From NCBI GenBank assembly GCA_021234155.1, contig JAJEKV010000060.1, positions 6,346,323 to 6,410,322 on the forward strand: DNA of 64,000 bases, read 5' to 3'. This document shows positions 35,445-46,300 of the stretch, one piece after another (positions within the stretch are counted from its first letter, which is position 1; each line of letters begins with the position of its first letter). Both the position numbers and the translations under genes were made by a program. This DNA is from Isoetes taiwanensis. Taxonomy: Eukaryota > Streptophyta > Lycopodiopsida > Isoetales > Isoetaceae. The notes beneath the pieces are model-generated. The model was not told where the DNA came from and made no database searches. It worked only from the letters and a program-made list of their open reading frames with translations.

Positions 35445-36940
35445 TAGACGTTTTGGCCGCGATATCCGGTCTTAAGACGATTACCGCATCTTCTGGCCAC
35501 ACGCGCATTATCGCCGCCCGATCGGCGTGTAATGCGACGGCGTGTACCCAAGCAAGGGCATACAGGGGCAACTTGCAATGGTGCGCACACTTAGCAATGC
35601 GCGCACCTTTAGACCTTTAAACCCTTAAAGGTAGACCAAGGGTCATGGGAACCCTAAACCTAACTGATAGCCTACATAAGGCAACAAACCCTAACATTCC
35701 CTTTTTCGCCCACAGACCTTCTGAGCTCCGATTCGCGCGCCTGAGGAGTCAATTCCAACTCCCACGATCTGCCGGCCGCCTGGCTTGTCGGATCATCCTT
35801 CGACCGCATCCCGGCGACGGAGACATGGACGCCTTCGGATCAAGAGGAGTGAACCAGGGATCAGGTATTTGGTCGATTGAATAGCTTAAACCTTATTCCA
35901 GCCTTCGAACTAGTAGGTTTAGCCTATTAAATCGGCCTTAGTAGCCCAACAGACCCTGACATTGTCTCTAACCAAAGAATTGACTCTATGTTTTAGATTA
36001 GTTCTTATTATTTATGATCATATGATGGATGGTTGTATTCTGTGGACTCATTGTATTGGGAAGGGTGGGTAGAGACTTAAAGCTTAGTAGATGATGCTCC
36101 TAGCTAGTCCCTCTTAGTGCATTACTAGATTTCGGCCTGTGCACAAGAACCCCACCTGGTTGTGGGTGAAGGGGCCAGACTGGCTCAGAATGAGGTTCGT
36201 GTTCTGACCCTTGACCGATCCCTCTGGTGTGTAAGGCCTACCGGAGATCAGAGTGACTAGGTCTAATGGCTTGCCACTGAGTGTGGGTAAGGTATGGGCT
36301 CGACACCCGTGGGGTGGAGTTCACCTTCCAGTGGGTTAAGTCGAATAAGGGCAGTGGCCCTCTAGTCACCTTGGGTCAGCATGTAGATCTCTGGAGGGAG
36401 TGATCCCTACCTGCCCCATCGGGACTGGGGAGATGTAACCCAGGAATAGCCCCTTTGACTATGCACCCGGCGGGCTACAGTCAGGTCCCAACACTTTTCA
36501 ACCTACTCTGCAAAGTGTGCACAGGAGGGGCGGATGGAGTGGACAACCCAATGCCATGTTCTTATGCCAGCCCAATCCATTGTCATGATTAAATGCGCAA
36601 TGAACTGAACTCGAGACCAAGCTTGTCCACCCACCCCATTGTGCGAGCCTTGGGTAGGGACTTCCTTTGTATTGTGCTGATCCTTGTCTATGCAGATGTT
36701 GATGTGCCACCCTTCGAGGTGGATATATGATGTTATGTCACTGACGTGTATGTTTACGCTTCCGCAGCTAGGTAGGCCCTGAGGAAGACGGGGTAAAATG
36801 ACCCCTTCACTCTTCCCACTGTGGACTCTAGACGGCCACAGTGATATGTGGAGGGCCCTGTATCAGTGTGGAGCTGGTGCGGGGGATGAACTCCTGTTTG
36901 TATACGGTGCGGGCACCGTATACGAGTAGGGGACGTCACA
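35445..36940 (+). repeat. 5' LTR
   Basis: 1,496 bp, homologous to 50414-51907 (1,494 bp). It ends GGACGTCACA. Differences from the 3' LTR are frequent and clustered at CTG/CAG versus CG positions. Confidence 0.92.
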
Positions 36941-36941
36941 G

Positions 36942-36953
36942 TGGTATCAGAGC
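36942..36953 (+). promoter_or_regulatory. Primer-binding site (initiator tRNA-Met type)
   Basis: TGGTATCAGAGC, one base after the LTR, is complementary to the 3' end of plant initiator tRNA-Met, the usual primer for minus-strand synthesis in these elements. Confidence 0.9.
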
Positions 36954-37147
36954 TATGTTCTTGGAGACCAAGAGCAAAGCACTGGCCATGCTCCCAATAG
37001 TATTAACTTGATAGGATTCTCAAGCCTCGAAAAAGTGGGAAATTTTTTTCTCATTTTTGTAGTTTATGCTAAGCTAGTAACAATTAAGTGAATTGGAACT
37101 TAATAAGACTAAAAAGAATGAGCCAAAATTTTTGCCAAAGTGAGGTG

Positions 37148-37214
37148 GTCTCACAGCTCGCGCCTGGGCAAAGAACTAAACTTTAGTTTTTGAGCAAGGC
37201 GCAAGCTGTGAGAC
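37148..37214. repeat. 67-bp palindrome 1 (upstream of H3-like ORF)
   Basis: Arms GTCTCACAGCTCGCGCCT and AAGGCGCAAGCTGTGAGAC enclose an inner perfect inverted repeat AACTAAA c TTTAGTT. Predicted RNA would fold into one long hairpin. Confidence 0.9.
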
Positions 37215-37337
37215 ATCGAGCCAAGAGCTCTCAAACATGATGAATTTGAGAAAACTAATGTGGTAAGGCTAGTTCTAAGATAGGAATTAATTAGAATAGC
37301 ATGTTTTAATTGCTTAAATTACTTAAAGATGTTTGAG

Positions 37338-37404
37338 ATCTCACAGCTCGCGCCTGGTCTAAAAACTAAACTTTAGTTTTTGAGCGAGGCGCGACCTGTG
37401 AGAC
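37338..37404. repeat. 67-bp palindrome 2 (upstream)
   Basis: Same design as palindrome 1, right arm AGGCGCGACCTGTGAGA. It starts 190 bases after palindrome 1. Confidence 0.9.
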
Positions 37405-37616
37405 CAAACAATAGGAAAAGTCTGAAATAAGTGTAAATTTTAATTAATTAGGTGCCTCAGCATGTTAAATAGAGCAACTTGAATTTTGACCTAAAATTTC
37501 CCAAGCTATAAATAAATGTAGACCCCCCCTCATTTTCCCGCTCCCGCCCTAGAAAACCGCTCTCCCACACTAAGGCGATCTTTGGGCGCTGACATCCGAT
37601 TGACGATCCGTCAAAC

Positions 37617-38819
37617 ATGGCACGGACCAAGCAGACTGCGAGGAAAGCCCGCCCAGGCGAAGCGACCAGCGCCGTTGATGCCGGTACGATTCGGCGCATG
37701 CTCCAGGAGCGCCTCCTTAACCCTAACGGTCAATCTTCTTCGAGTGAGGGAGAACCTTCGAACGAGCAAAATCAAGAAGAGGAAGTACATTCGGAGGCAG
37801 GGACGGAAGTGATTGAGGAAGAGGACGAGGGAGCGCAGAGGGAAAAGAGAACCAAGGCCCGAGAGGAACAGAGGATGCCGACGCCAGAGCCGACCATTGA
37901 AGAACAAGTCGAAGCCTGGATTCGAGAAAAAGAAGCGGAGGAGCAGCAAAAGCAGAGCGAGCCGAGGCTCGAGCCGGCAGAGGAAGCAGACCTCGCCGCT
38001 TTTATCAGGAAATATGAACGCCGAGAAAGAAAAAGGCAACAAAAGAAGAGGAAGAGAGAAGAGGAGGAGGCAAAAGCGGCCGAGGAACTGAAGAAGAAGA
38101 AGGGCAAAGCCGTGGAGCAGCCCAAAAGGAAGCTAAAGAAAACGCCCAATCCCAAGATAGTGATAACCGAACGACCACCTGATCAGCCCCCGGCCTCCTC
38201 GGATGACTCTGACGGAGATCATAATCTCAACACTGAGGGAGCAGGCTCCTCCAAACCCCCGACCGTAGAGCAGGAGGTGACCGAGCAGATAGCACCCGAG
38301 GAGGAGCAGCAGGACACAGTGAAGAAGCCCCCTCCTTACCCGAAATGGGACAGGAAGAAGCAACCCCGGCCTGCCCGAGAGTCTTACGTCACAAACCCCA
38401 TCAAAATCTACGAGCGAAAGATGCGGGACCACGAGGCCTACATGAAGGAGTGGGAGGCATACAACTCCTACTACCAGGAGAACAGGGTCAGGACCATCGA
38501 AGGGGGTCACCCCACAAAGCAGCAGACCCTACGACCACCACCACCAAAGCCCAAGGTCCCGAAAAAGCCTTCCCAGAATAAGCTCACTAAGAAGCAGCTC
38601 GAGCAAAGAGCACTACGGGAGATTCGGCACTTTCAGCGCAGCTACGGCTTCTTGATTCCCCGTGCCCCCTTTGCTCGGCTAGTTAGAGAGGTAATGCAGG
38701 ATTTCAGGACTGATTTTAGGGTCACAGATGAAATGCTGCTGGCACTGCAAGAAGCGGCTGAGCAGTTTATAGTGCAACATTTTGAAGACTCAACATCTTG
38801 CACTGTCCATGCCAAATGA
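37617..38819 (+). CDS. Histone H3-like fusion protein carried by retrotransposon
   Basis: 400 codons, ATG in a good context (AAACATGGC). Residues 1-11 are MARTKQTARKA: the H3 tail with K4 and K9 equivalents and R2/R8, but Ala instead of S10. Residues ~12-329 are a low-complexity Glu/Lys/Arg-rich and Pro-rich linker (charged helices at ~60-170, PPPYPKW and PPPPKPKVPKK later). Residues 330-400 align with the H3 fold from ALREI onward: LVREVMQDFRTDFR, LALQEAAEQF, FEDSTSCTVHAK. Loop 1 is not longer than in canonical H3, unlike CENH3. TGA ends the frame at the H3 Arg that follows HAK; in-frame codons after it (38820-38876) encode VTLMRQDMYLARRIKGERP, the H3 C-terminus. It has no intron and lies upstream of gag. 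Role unknown; it could enter nucleosomes or mark element particles. Confidence 0.9.
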   Translation: MARTKQTARKARPGEATSAVDAGTIRRMLQERLLNPNGQSSSSEGEPSNEQNQEEEVHSEAGTEVIEEEDEGAQREKRTKAREEQRMPTPEPTIEEQVEAWIREKEAEEQQKQSEPRLEPAEEADLAAFIRKYERRERKRQQKKRKREEEEAKAAEELKKKKGKAVEQPKRKLKKTPNPKIVITERPPDQPPASSDDSDGDHNLNTEGAGSSKPPTVEQEVTEQIAPEEEQQDTVKKPPPYPKWDRKKQPRPARESYVTNPIKIYERKMRDHEAYMKEWEAYNSYYQENRVRTIEGGHPTKQQTLRPPPPKPKVPKKPSQNKLTKKQLEQRALREIRHFQRSYGFLIPRAPFARLVREVMQDFRTDFRVTDEMLLALQEAAEQFIVQHFEDSTSCTVHAK

Positions 38820-38879
38820 GTAACCCTTATGAGGCAAGACATGTATCTTGCTAGACGCATTAAGGGAGAACGCCCTTAG
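38820..38879 (+). other. In-frame continuation of the H3 fold after TGA
   Basis: Nineteen sense codons then TAG (38877-38879). They match the last helix and tail of H3 (LARRIKGERP versus canonical LARRIRGERA). The TGA replaces what would be CGA (Arg), a single C-to-T change, so the stop is either a recent mutation or is read through. Confidence 0.85.
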
Positions 38880-39023
38880 AACCTTTTGTAAATAATTGAA
38901 AATTTTGTAAAATGGAACAATTTTGTGTACTTTAGTTGCCTGAACTTGACTAATTAGGACGAATTAGCAGGTTTCACATTTTATTTCAGCAAAATAGGAC
39001 AATTGCAGACCGAAAGGCGTGAT

Positions 39024-39090
39024 GTCTCACAGCTCGCGCCTGGGCAAGAAACTAAACTTTAGTTTTTGAGCGAGGCGCAAGCTGTGAGAC
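39024..39090. repeat. 67-bp palindrome 3 (downstream of H3-like ORF)
   Basis: Arms GTCTCACAGCTCGCGCCT / AGGCGCAAGCTGTGAGAC (17 of 18 pair) around AAACTAAA c TTTAGTTT. 145 bases after the TAG. Confidence 0.92.
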
Positions 39091-39224
39091 CTTGCCCAAA
39101 ACTTGGCCAAAACAACTCCAAATTGACCAAATAAGGGGTCAATTCTACCTGATTTGATGAACCCATCATTCTTACACCTTTAGTTCACCTAAATTGGACA
39201 TGTTTTGACCAACATGGGACTGAT

Positions 39225-39291
39225 GTCTCACAGCTCGCGCCTGGACTAGAAACTAAACTTTAGTTTTTGAGCGAGGCGCAAGCTGTGAGAC
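39225..39291. repeat. 67-bp palindrome 4 (downstream)
   Basis: Almost identical to palindrome 3; starts 201 bases after it begins. Confidence 0.92.
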
Positions 39292-40649
39292 CTCCTACCA
39301 TTCCTTCACCAGAACTTGCCAAAATGATATTCAACCTGTTGTATAGCATCTTTCAGTAATCCAGCCGTGTAACAGCCACACTGCCAAGGCCGCGGTTTGA
39401 AACTGGATATGGATGCACACGTTTAGGAACCGGATTCTCATGTCAACATGCCTTTAAACTTTAAACCCTTCGTCCTTGTAGTCATGAAATAACCAATGAA
39501 AAAACAGAAAATAAAATGCTCTGAAACTTTCTACAGATAACGCAAATGATTAGATTCTCACTTAATTAGCAAGGTCCTTTAGCATGAAAAATGGCATTTA
39601 AGCTGGAGTGCAAAACATGGCCAGCAAGAATATTCTATATTCATCTGCTTACTGAAGCGCCTATGAGTCAGATCGCATTAAAACGGGCGAAAAAAATGAC
39701 ACGTTGCAGCAAAGAACATGCTGGAACGATTCTGACCCAAGAAGGGGACTCTCATTCTGTTTTGTTCAATCAAGGAAATAGGTAAGGATCGTATCTGGGT
39801 TGTTTGTTTTCGTGATAAAAAGAAACAGAGCTGTTGCACACGTTTAATTGATTGCTTCAGATGCCTTGTACAATCACATGATGACATGCATGTCCTGTCC
39901 ATATAAAAGTTGAAAGAGATACAAAGGACTTTTTATAAGGCGAGCAACTAACCCAGACGTGAAAGCAACAAGAGCAATTTTAATGTCATGTTATGTCTGG
40001 CATGACGTAAAAATGACGTAGTGTAGCCAAAAACATTTACAAACCTTGTTGATGTCCTTGCAAGCATGGCCTTACCTGTAAGTCAATATAAAAGAAAGAT
40101 TAATTTTCACCAATCCATGTCTTAGAATCCATTTTTGACTCTTGCCTAACATTTATAGAATGCAATTTTTCCATCAATAGCACATTGTTTTCTCCAATCT
40201 ACACCACATGAGAAGGCCCCAGCAAAGCCACTAAAACTATGCTTTTTTGGCGTTAGGACTAAGATTGCCAAGCTTTGCAACTAAGAGTAACCAGTGTCAT
40301 GCTCCCTCTTTTTGTAAGAAGAATCATGAGTAAGGCCAGAAAGCGGCCTTGGCTTACCTCAGCCTCAGCCTCAGCCTGTTAATATTAGTAGGCATAGAAA
40401 TTAAAGAGAGATGAAGGTAAAATATCATGCAGGGCATTCACCTTAAGATTCTCAGGATTGAGCCGTTTACTTAAATGGCCCTGCACCTTTTATCCTGAAA
40501 TTGATTTACGATTCTTGCAAATGGTTAACCTGCATAAAACAACAGATGCAACTAAGGCATTATTTCAAATGCATCATGCAAGAAGATATTACCTGATGAT
40601 TTCAAATGCACAAAAAACATCACGACTCCAACTAATGGAATCGCGTGCT

Positions 40650-40728
40650 ATCACTTTCGGATTCGAACCTGGAACCATCGAAAAGCGATCCTTCCATTAT
40701 GCGAGATCCTCTAACCTTGCCAAATCCA
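40650..40728 (-). other. tRNA-like sequence with A and B boxes
   Basis: Minus strand: TGGCAAGGTTAGAGG (A-box-like) and a perfect B box GGTTCGAATCC at normal spacing. The T stem pairs poorly, so this is a tRNA pseudogene or a SINE head rather than a working tRNA. Confidence 0.4.
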
Positions 40729-41280
40729 AAATTTTCTGTTACGCTTGATGATCTCTGCGCTTAACCGCAGGGTTGCTTGCATGAGCAACTAAAATAGGTC
40801 TCACCATAAAATACTACTAAACCCTAACTGCGCCCGGCTATTCTTATGATTATCGGCATTGCTCTTCTTATGATTCCTTGCTAAACCGCCCACGATCCTC
40901 CGAAAGCTACCATAATGGGCCTGGCCAAAACCAAACCAAATAAAAACGGCGGGGAAAAATCCCAAAACGCCCATAGTCGGAGCAAGATCCGTTGCTTGCT
41001 CGGGTTGAGGGCCCAACAAAGGCCGGTCTGGCGAGCCATGAGAGCCAAATTTTTAGGGATTCGTCTCGGGAGGTGCGGAGTAGCCTCGCTCCCTTCGCCT
41101 GCCATGGATACTGCTGCAATCGTCGCCGCCTCAGGCCGCCGCCCTCGCTAACCCTAGCAAAAAAAAAAACCTAAGTTTAAAGAATATGACGTGGCATCAT
41201 CTCCTCCATTGGCTTGATCAAATCTGCAGCGTCCAAATTAGGGCTGGGTCCAACACTTACACAATAACATTATTATATAA

Positions 41281-44200
41281 CTAGTAATAGTGCCCAGCGT
41301 TGCTGGGCATAAGTGGTTGTGTGTTTGTTCCTTAACATTCTTGTATAAACATCATGCTCCAACAATGTTGAACATTATTGAGCCATAAACTTCTTTAACT
41401 ATATACTTTAAATTCTTTGAATAAAATTTTGCTCCAAGGATTTATATAAAGAAATTACAATATAGCCCGTGCTTCATTTATTATCAAAATATAAAACCAT
41501 CAGCTTAAACAATTTGACCAAAGTGCTTAACAACTATGCACTCTCCATGTTGTTGCATGATCCAAAATAAGATAGGAACTTAGCATCCAAATTTGTTCCT
41601 TTATGAGCCCGATTTAAAGTGATGCAAAGGCATGTTGACATGCGAGAATGTTCAGGAATGAACATTCTTGTATAATTAACACTCGTGCTATTTTGCCTTT
41701 AGTAAGCTACACCACAAATAGTTTGATCTATTCTTCTTACGATGATTGCCTTTCTTAAACAAATACTTTAAAATCTATTCTTCTTATAAAAATTGTCTTT
41801 CCTAAACAACACTACAAACATTAGTTTTTGCAGAACTTTTTTGATGTATTAAGTCCATGATCCGTAACAGAAGCCCATGATGGTGAGATTCGGAGAATGT
41901 CTATAAAAGATCTCTTACCAAATCACAGGGAAGGAGCCCCAAACTTTAATATAGTGCAAAACCAATGTACCACTTGTACTTAACAACCACCACTTGCAAG
42001 CAATGAAGCTATAATATATAGTAATCGCCAAAGTCGAGCACTTTAAAAACTAACACAACTTTTCTTTTTTGTGTTATGAAAACCACAAATGACACCAACT
42101 CTAATCTGCAAAGCTATCACAAGTGTAGGTAAATCACAAGCGGCATTAAGTCTAGGTCTAGCACTTTCCAAAACTTACGGATCTCGCTCCGCTGATAGCA
42201 TAGATTTGTAACACATTTAAAAAGCGAGATCAGGTACATGCCCTCTCTGAGAAACTAAGCAGCTGATTTAAGTGTGCAATCAAATAGCATTAGGAGAATA
42301 ATATTCTGAAGCACCATGTGAAAAGCATTATTGTTTCAAGCGTTGCTATATAATCTATCAATCCAACTACACATATTTTTAGCATGCCATGTTGCGGATC
42401 CTCTTTTCTGTGACAAAGGGGATTTATTTTATCGGTAGCTTAAATAAGAGAACTATCTAGGCTAAATCATTGTTGCCCACACTCTTCTTTTTTGGTATGC
42501 ATGAAGGCGGGTAGTTTGTCATCTTGGACATTTAGTTTACACAAGATATCTAAACCTACAAAATAATTCAAGGTTTCTCATCATGGACTGGCATGATGCC
42601 CCATTTTTGAATCACAAAAGACCCTATCACAGCAAGGAAGGAATTGATGTCCACTCAAAAAGGAATTGTTACAGTACTCTATTTGCACAGTTTTGACTGC
42701 AATGAGGTGAATATGAGAACTAATGAAATCACAGAGTAGCAATGCTTTAGGAGCCAAGAAATGCTTAAACGTTGCAAATATGCAAGTATATCTTTGTTTC
42801 CCAATCATTTGGGTGTGGAAGAGTGCCTACCATGCACACACACATAAAATATAGAACATTGCTTCCAGCATATCCAATGTGAAGTACAACTCACCAATAA
42901 AGTTAGCCTTATGTTTCATAGCTGATAAGCATAGTTGATATGGCTGAATAAGAGCCAACCTTATCCTTCATTACTGCATGAAGATTAAAGATGATAATTT
43001 AGTGGCTATCTCATTTGGAGCGTAAGAAAACGTAAGAAAAGTATCATTTTTTGAAAGGAACCAAAATCATAAACTTACCATGCGGGATGCGGTTAAAAAC
43101 AATAGCAACTTGCGGCGGGCGTAAGAAGAAAATGTAAGAGAAATATCATTTTCAAAAGATCCAACTCAAATGCTCGATATAATCCCAGCTTTGAATAACA
43201 CAAAGTTGGATACAATTACTGCACCAAGTGCTATGTTAACTCATGGTTCTGCTACTAAAAGTGTTCCACAAATGATGCCAAACCACAGAGCTAAGATCCA
43301 CTCTCTGCGCCAATACTCAAGAAGAATGTATGAAGCATTTTTGGCCAGGGCGTGAACCAGCTGCTTGATCTTGCATCAATGTCTTCAGTTGAGATAACTG
43401 CAGTTCAAATTTGCAACTCAAAAAGCGGCAATCTACCATTTATGAGACAAACAAATAAGCCCGACAACTCATGTACCTTGAATTTGGGAGGTTATGTGGT
43501 TTCTCACCTCAATATATCCAACGATTGTGGGGATTCAATGCTTTCATGATAAGAGCTGCATATTCTTGACTCTATCCTTCGATTTGGATAGGTTATTTTG
43601 CGAGATGCACTTTCGATCTAAGGACCTGCATGTAATAATAATTAGCAGCATATGAGATACAGGAGGGTCGAGCTTTTATGACTTACAACATTGTGGAGCA
43701 GAGTACTACCTCAATGCAAAATGAACAGAGTACTTCCTGCAAAGCCCTCATAACTACCATCATGTACTATAACCAGATCGTCCTTGCTTTGCGTAAATGA
43801 AACTTTACAGATCATCCCCAAATTGTTTTGAACAAAAAATTTTAACTCCATACTTGCAAAATCTCAAAAAAAGCACACCCTGCTGCAATGATCGTCCACT
43901 TCCAAGATGTATCTCATTTTTAGGAACAAATATGTATTTGCTATCTTTGGCATCTTTTGCTACTGAAATAATGGATGCTTTCTGCTTTCATCTCGTCCCT
44001 AAGCAATCGTGCTTTCAATGTACCCCTAAAATTTCAATGATCGAAAACCCTGTGGATTTAAATTTCTGCTTCAAGCGATCAAATTCGCCAAGGCATGCAT
44101 ACATGGCTATATTGCTCAAAATGGTTGCGAATATAAGTTTCAAGGAACAACTAACACAGAGCTCACGAATGCTTGTATATGAGCGGGCCGAATCGATTAT

Positions 44201-44744
44201 ATGACTAATGAAGTCTAGAGCAAGCCAAAGTGGGCCATCATTTACGAACAGGAAGATCTTTAACCTCATCTTGAGGAAAGAGCGCCCATCAGCATTTTTA
44301 TCACACCTGCATCAATCCAACAACACAGGCCATGCTTCACTCTCATTATAATTCTCGAAATCGGGCTTTACCTCTTCAGCAAAACGCAAAAAAAAGCCCA
44401 TTGATCCAGATTAAGACTCTTGTACTCCCTCTGTTCCTTCAAGAACTCCACCCTTAAATGTTTCCCATTTCGCATCATAAGTTCCAACATCGGCAAGCCA
44501 CGCCCAATTCGAGATTGGCAGCCCGCGAACCCAGAGATTGTTCGGATGGTCCGATTCGGAGGAGGAGCTAGCAGCTCGAAGGTCGCGATGGCGCCCTCGA
44601 AGGTGCGATGACCCTAGCAAAAAAAAACCCCAGGTTATCTTAAAAATCTGACGTGGCAAAATCTCCTCCATTGGCTTGATCAAATCTGGAGCGTCCAAAT
44701 TAGGGCTGGGTCCAACACTTACACAATAACATTATAATATAAGA
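41281..44744 (-). mobile_element. Non-autonomous Helitron inserted in the chromovirus
   Basis: On the minus strand it starts TCTTATATTATAATG (from 44744) after a host A and ends with hairpin GCCCAGC aac GCTGGGC, then ACTATTA and CTAG (41284-41281) before a host T. 3,464 bp. No helicase or Rep domain was seen. The 5' part carries coding-like sequence possibly captured from host genes (44260-44600). It sits immediately next to an older related Helitron end at 41150-41280. Confidence 0.8.
43780..44610 (-). pseudogene. Captured gene fragment(s) in Helitron
   Basis: Minus-strand coding-like blocks: SSSESDHPNNLWVRGLPISN and GTYDAKWETFKGGVLEGTEG (44420-44580); FFLRFAEEVKPDFENYNESE then AWPVLLD (44310-44400), which resembles the C-terminal domain of DCN1-like cullin-neddylation proteins; then IFATILSNIAMYACLGEF (44060-44140). 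The frame changes between blocks. The DCN1 resemblance is by eye only. Confidence 0.35.
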
Positions 44745-44890
44745 TAGTTAGGAATCTTGATACCGGAAGCCTTTTGTAGTAAACATATTATATAATATAA
44801 ATATAACTTCTTTTGCATTTTTAAATGTTTTGTTGATATATTTTGTTCCGCAACTATACCAACAACACATATAATGCAACAGGACAAACA
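44745..44890. other. Chromovirus sequence between Helitron and gag
   Basis: AT-rich stretch; nothing recognised apart from resumption of the retrotransposon. Confidence 0.4.
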
Positions 44891-46300
44891 AAACTAACCG
44901 TACAACCATGACCAATTGTGTATGCAGAAAGGGAACAACGAACAGTCGAGCAAAACAGGAGGCCCAACAGAGATGAAGAAACTCCTGACAGGCAACCCCT
45001 TCAAAGGAACCTCTTTGAGGGATATGGCCCCATGACACGGAAGAAGAGTTGTCGCGCAGATCTTGAACAGACCCTAGACGGGATAAAGGCCCTACTAACA
45101 GCCCAAGCATCATCCGGACCACAAACGACACCCCGAAAGTCGGGGAAAGACAAGAAAAGGAGTAAGAGAAGGAGGTCCCCTAGCACAGAGACCTCCGAAT
45201 CAAGCTCAACCTCAAACTCTGAGTCCAAAAAAGAGGCCCAGCCGGACCGTAGAGACGGCGCAGGAAGGACACTAAGGCCCCTAGATTACGAGAAGAAGGT
45301 GGACTCGCAGCGGGCAATGTTTGGAAAGCCGGAAACTTCGAGCAGTTCTGGCGAGAACAGATCCGGCCCTAGAGGCGGAGGCATGGCTGGATCTAAATGG
45401 CCGAAGTAACGGCAATGCCTATGGCATGAAGGACAAAGACAAAGCGAGGTGGCGGCAAATAACCAACCCGAAAGGGGCCTGCGACGCATATGGTGGAAGG
45501 GCTGCCAAAGCCCATGGGTTGAGAGGGGGACGATGCCGGGATTTAAGAAGTTCTCAAAAGCTTTCAAGAAACACTATGTTCCTCGGGAACACAAGTCGAA
45601 CATGATGCAGCCGGTTTTACGAGTTGCAGCGAGGGGTACAAGACGGTCGTGGTACAAGAAGAGTTCATGAGGCTAAGATCAGTGGCCTAAACCGGAAATG
45701 AAAACACATAATGGAAAGCTACATAGAAGGGCTGAACGAGGAACTCGGTGAAACTTCGTAAGGGCAATAGACCCCAAAAGCGATTAAAGGGAGTCCAAGG
45801 CAATTAGTTTGCAAGGATGGGGCCTTGAACAAATACGCATAGGCAGCCTTTACTATCGGGATAGAGGAAAGCAATGCTGAGCTACAGTCCTAGGGGCCTG
45901 CAGCCCAAGCCAAATAAAGTCCCCATATAATAGCAACCCGGGGAAACAGCAGACAAAGCGTGTGTCCTTCAAGGACAAACAGGAAGGATCCAACTACTCA
46001 AAGCAAAGACGGTCCTTCTTGGTAAGGCGATGCCAAGGAGAAAAGGCAGGAATGCATGGAGAAGTAGGCTCTGTTTTAGATGTTTCCAGCCGGCCATCGA
46101 ACAGCTTAACTGCCCATTTGTTATGAGCTCCGGCTTCCCAGCGTGAGTTGGGCGGATGGGAAACTCCGTCGAGACGGACGGGCGAGGGAGGCACGCGATT
46201 ACATTCAGTGGTGAGTGCCACATCTTATTTGCTATAGATACGAAACGAGCCCGAGACCCGGTATAAGGTAATCACCACGATTAGGGAAGGCAAAGGCCAA
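44890..46300 (+). pseudogene. Chromovirus gag region (and start of protease), decayed
   Basis: An N-terminal basic/Ser-rich part stays open at 44918-45409 (SGKDKKRSKRRRSPSTETSE). Capsid-like blocks follow in shifting frames: KARWRQITNPKGA near 45440-45480 and FKKFSKAFKKHYVPREHKS (45540-45600), matching the W...F...F...Y(F/V)P pattern of gag. A CFRC-type knuckle remnant is near 46070. Several frameshifts and stops prevent a product. Confidence 0.65.

Larger units (their letters stand above)
36954..37616 (+). other. Leader between PBS and H3-like ORF
   Basis: About 660 bp of AT-rich leader carrying two of the four 67-bp palindromes, followed by a C-rich stretch (37525-37600) just before the ATG. 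Confidence 0.7.
38880..41280. other. Post-ORF region of chromovirus and left Helitron-like segment
   Basis: Contains palindromes 3 and 4, then about 1.9 kb without recognised genes. Its right end (41150-41280) is homologous to the Helitron 5' end at 44612-44744, so an older Helitron probably lies to the left of 41280; its 3' end was not found. A minus-strand open stretch at 40881-41105 may be a captured exon of unknown origin. Confidence 0.5.

Noticed and set aside
37611-38155. Long minus-strand frames opposite the H3-like ORF
   Set aside because: They mirror the charged repeats of the real ORF (Leu/Phe/Ser-rich) and show no family features.
37617-38819. H3-like ORF as an ordinary host histone gene or as CENH3
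   Set aside because: It sits inside a well-bounded LTR element, has a 320-residue linker between tail and fold, and loop 1 is of canonical H3 length; CENH3 normally has a diverged tail and longer loop 1.
37148-39291. 67-bp palindromes or the 57-bp palindromic units (56405-56850) as CRISPR arrays
   Set aside because: Plant nuclear context, no unique spacers between identical short repeats, no cas genes; the spacers themselves are repeated.
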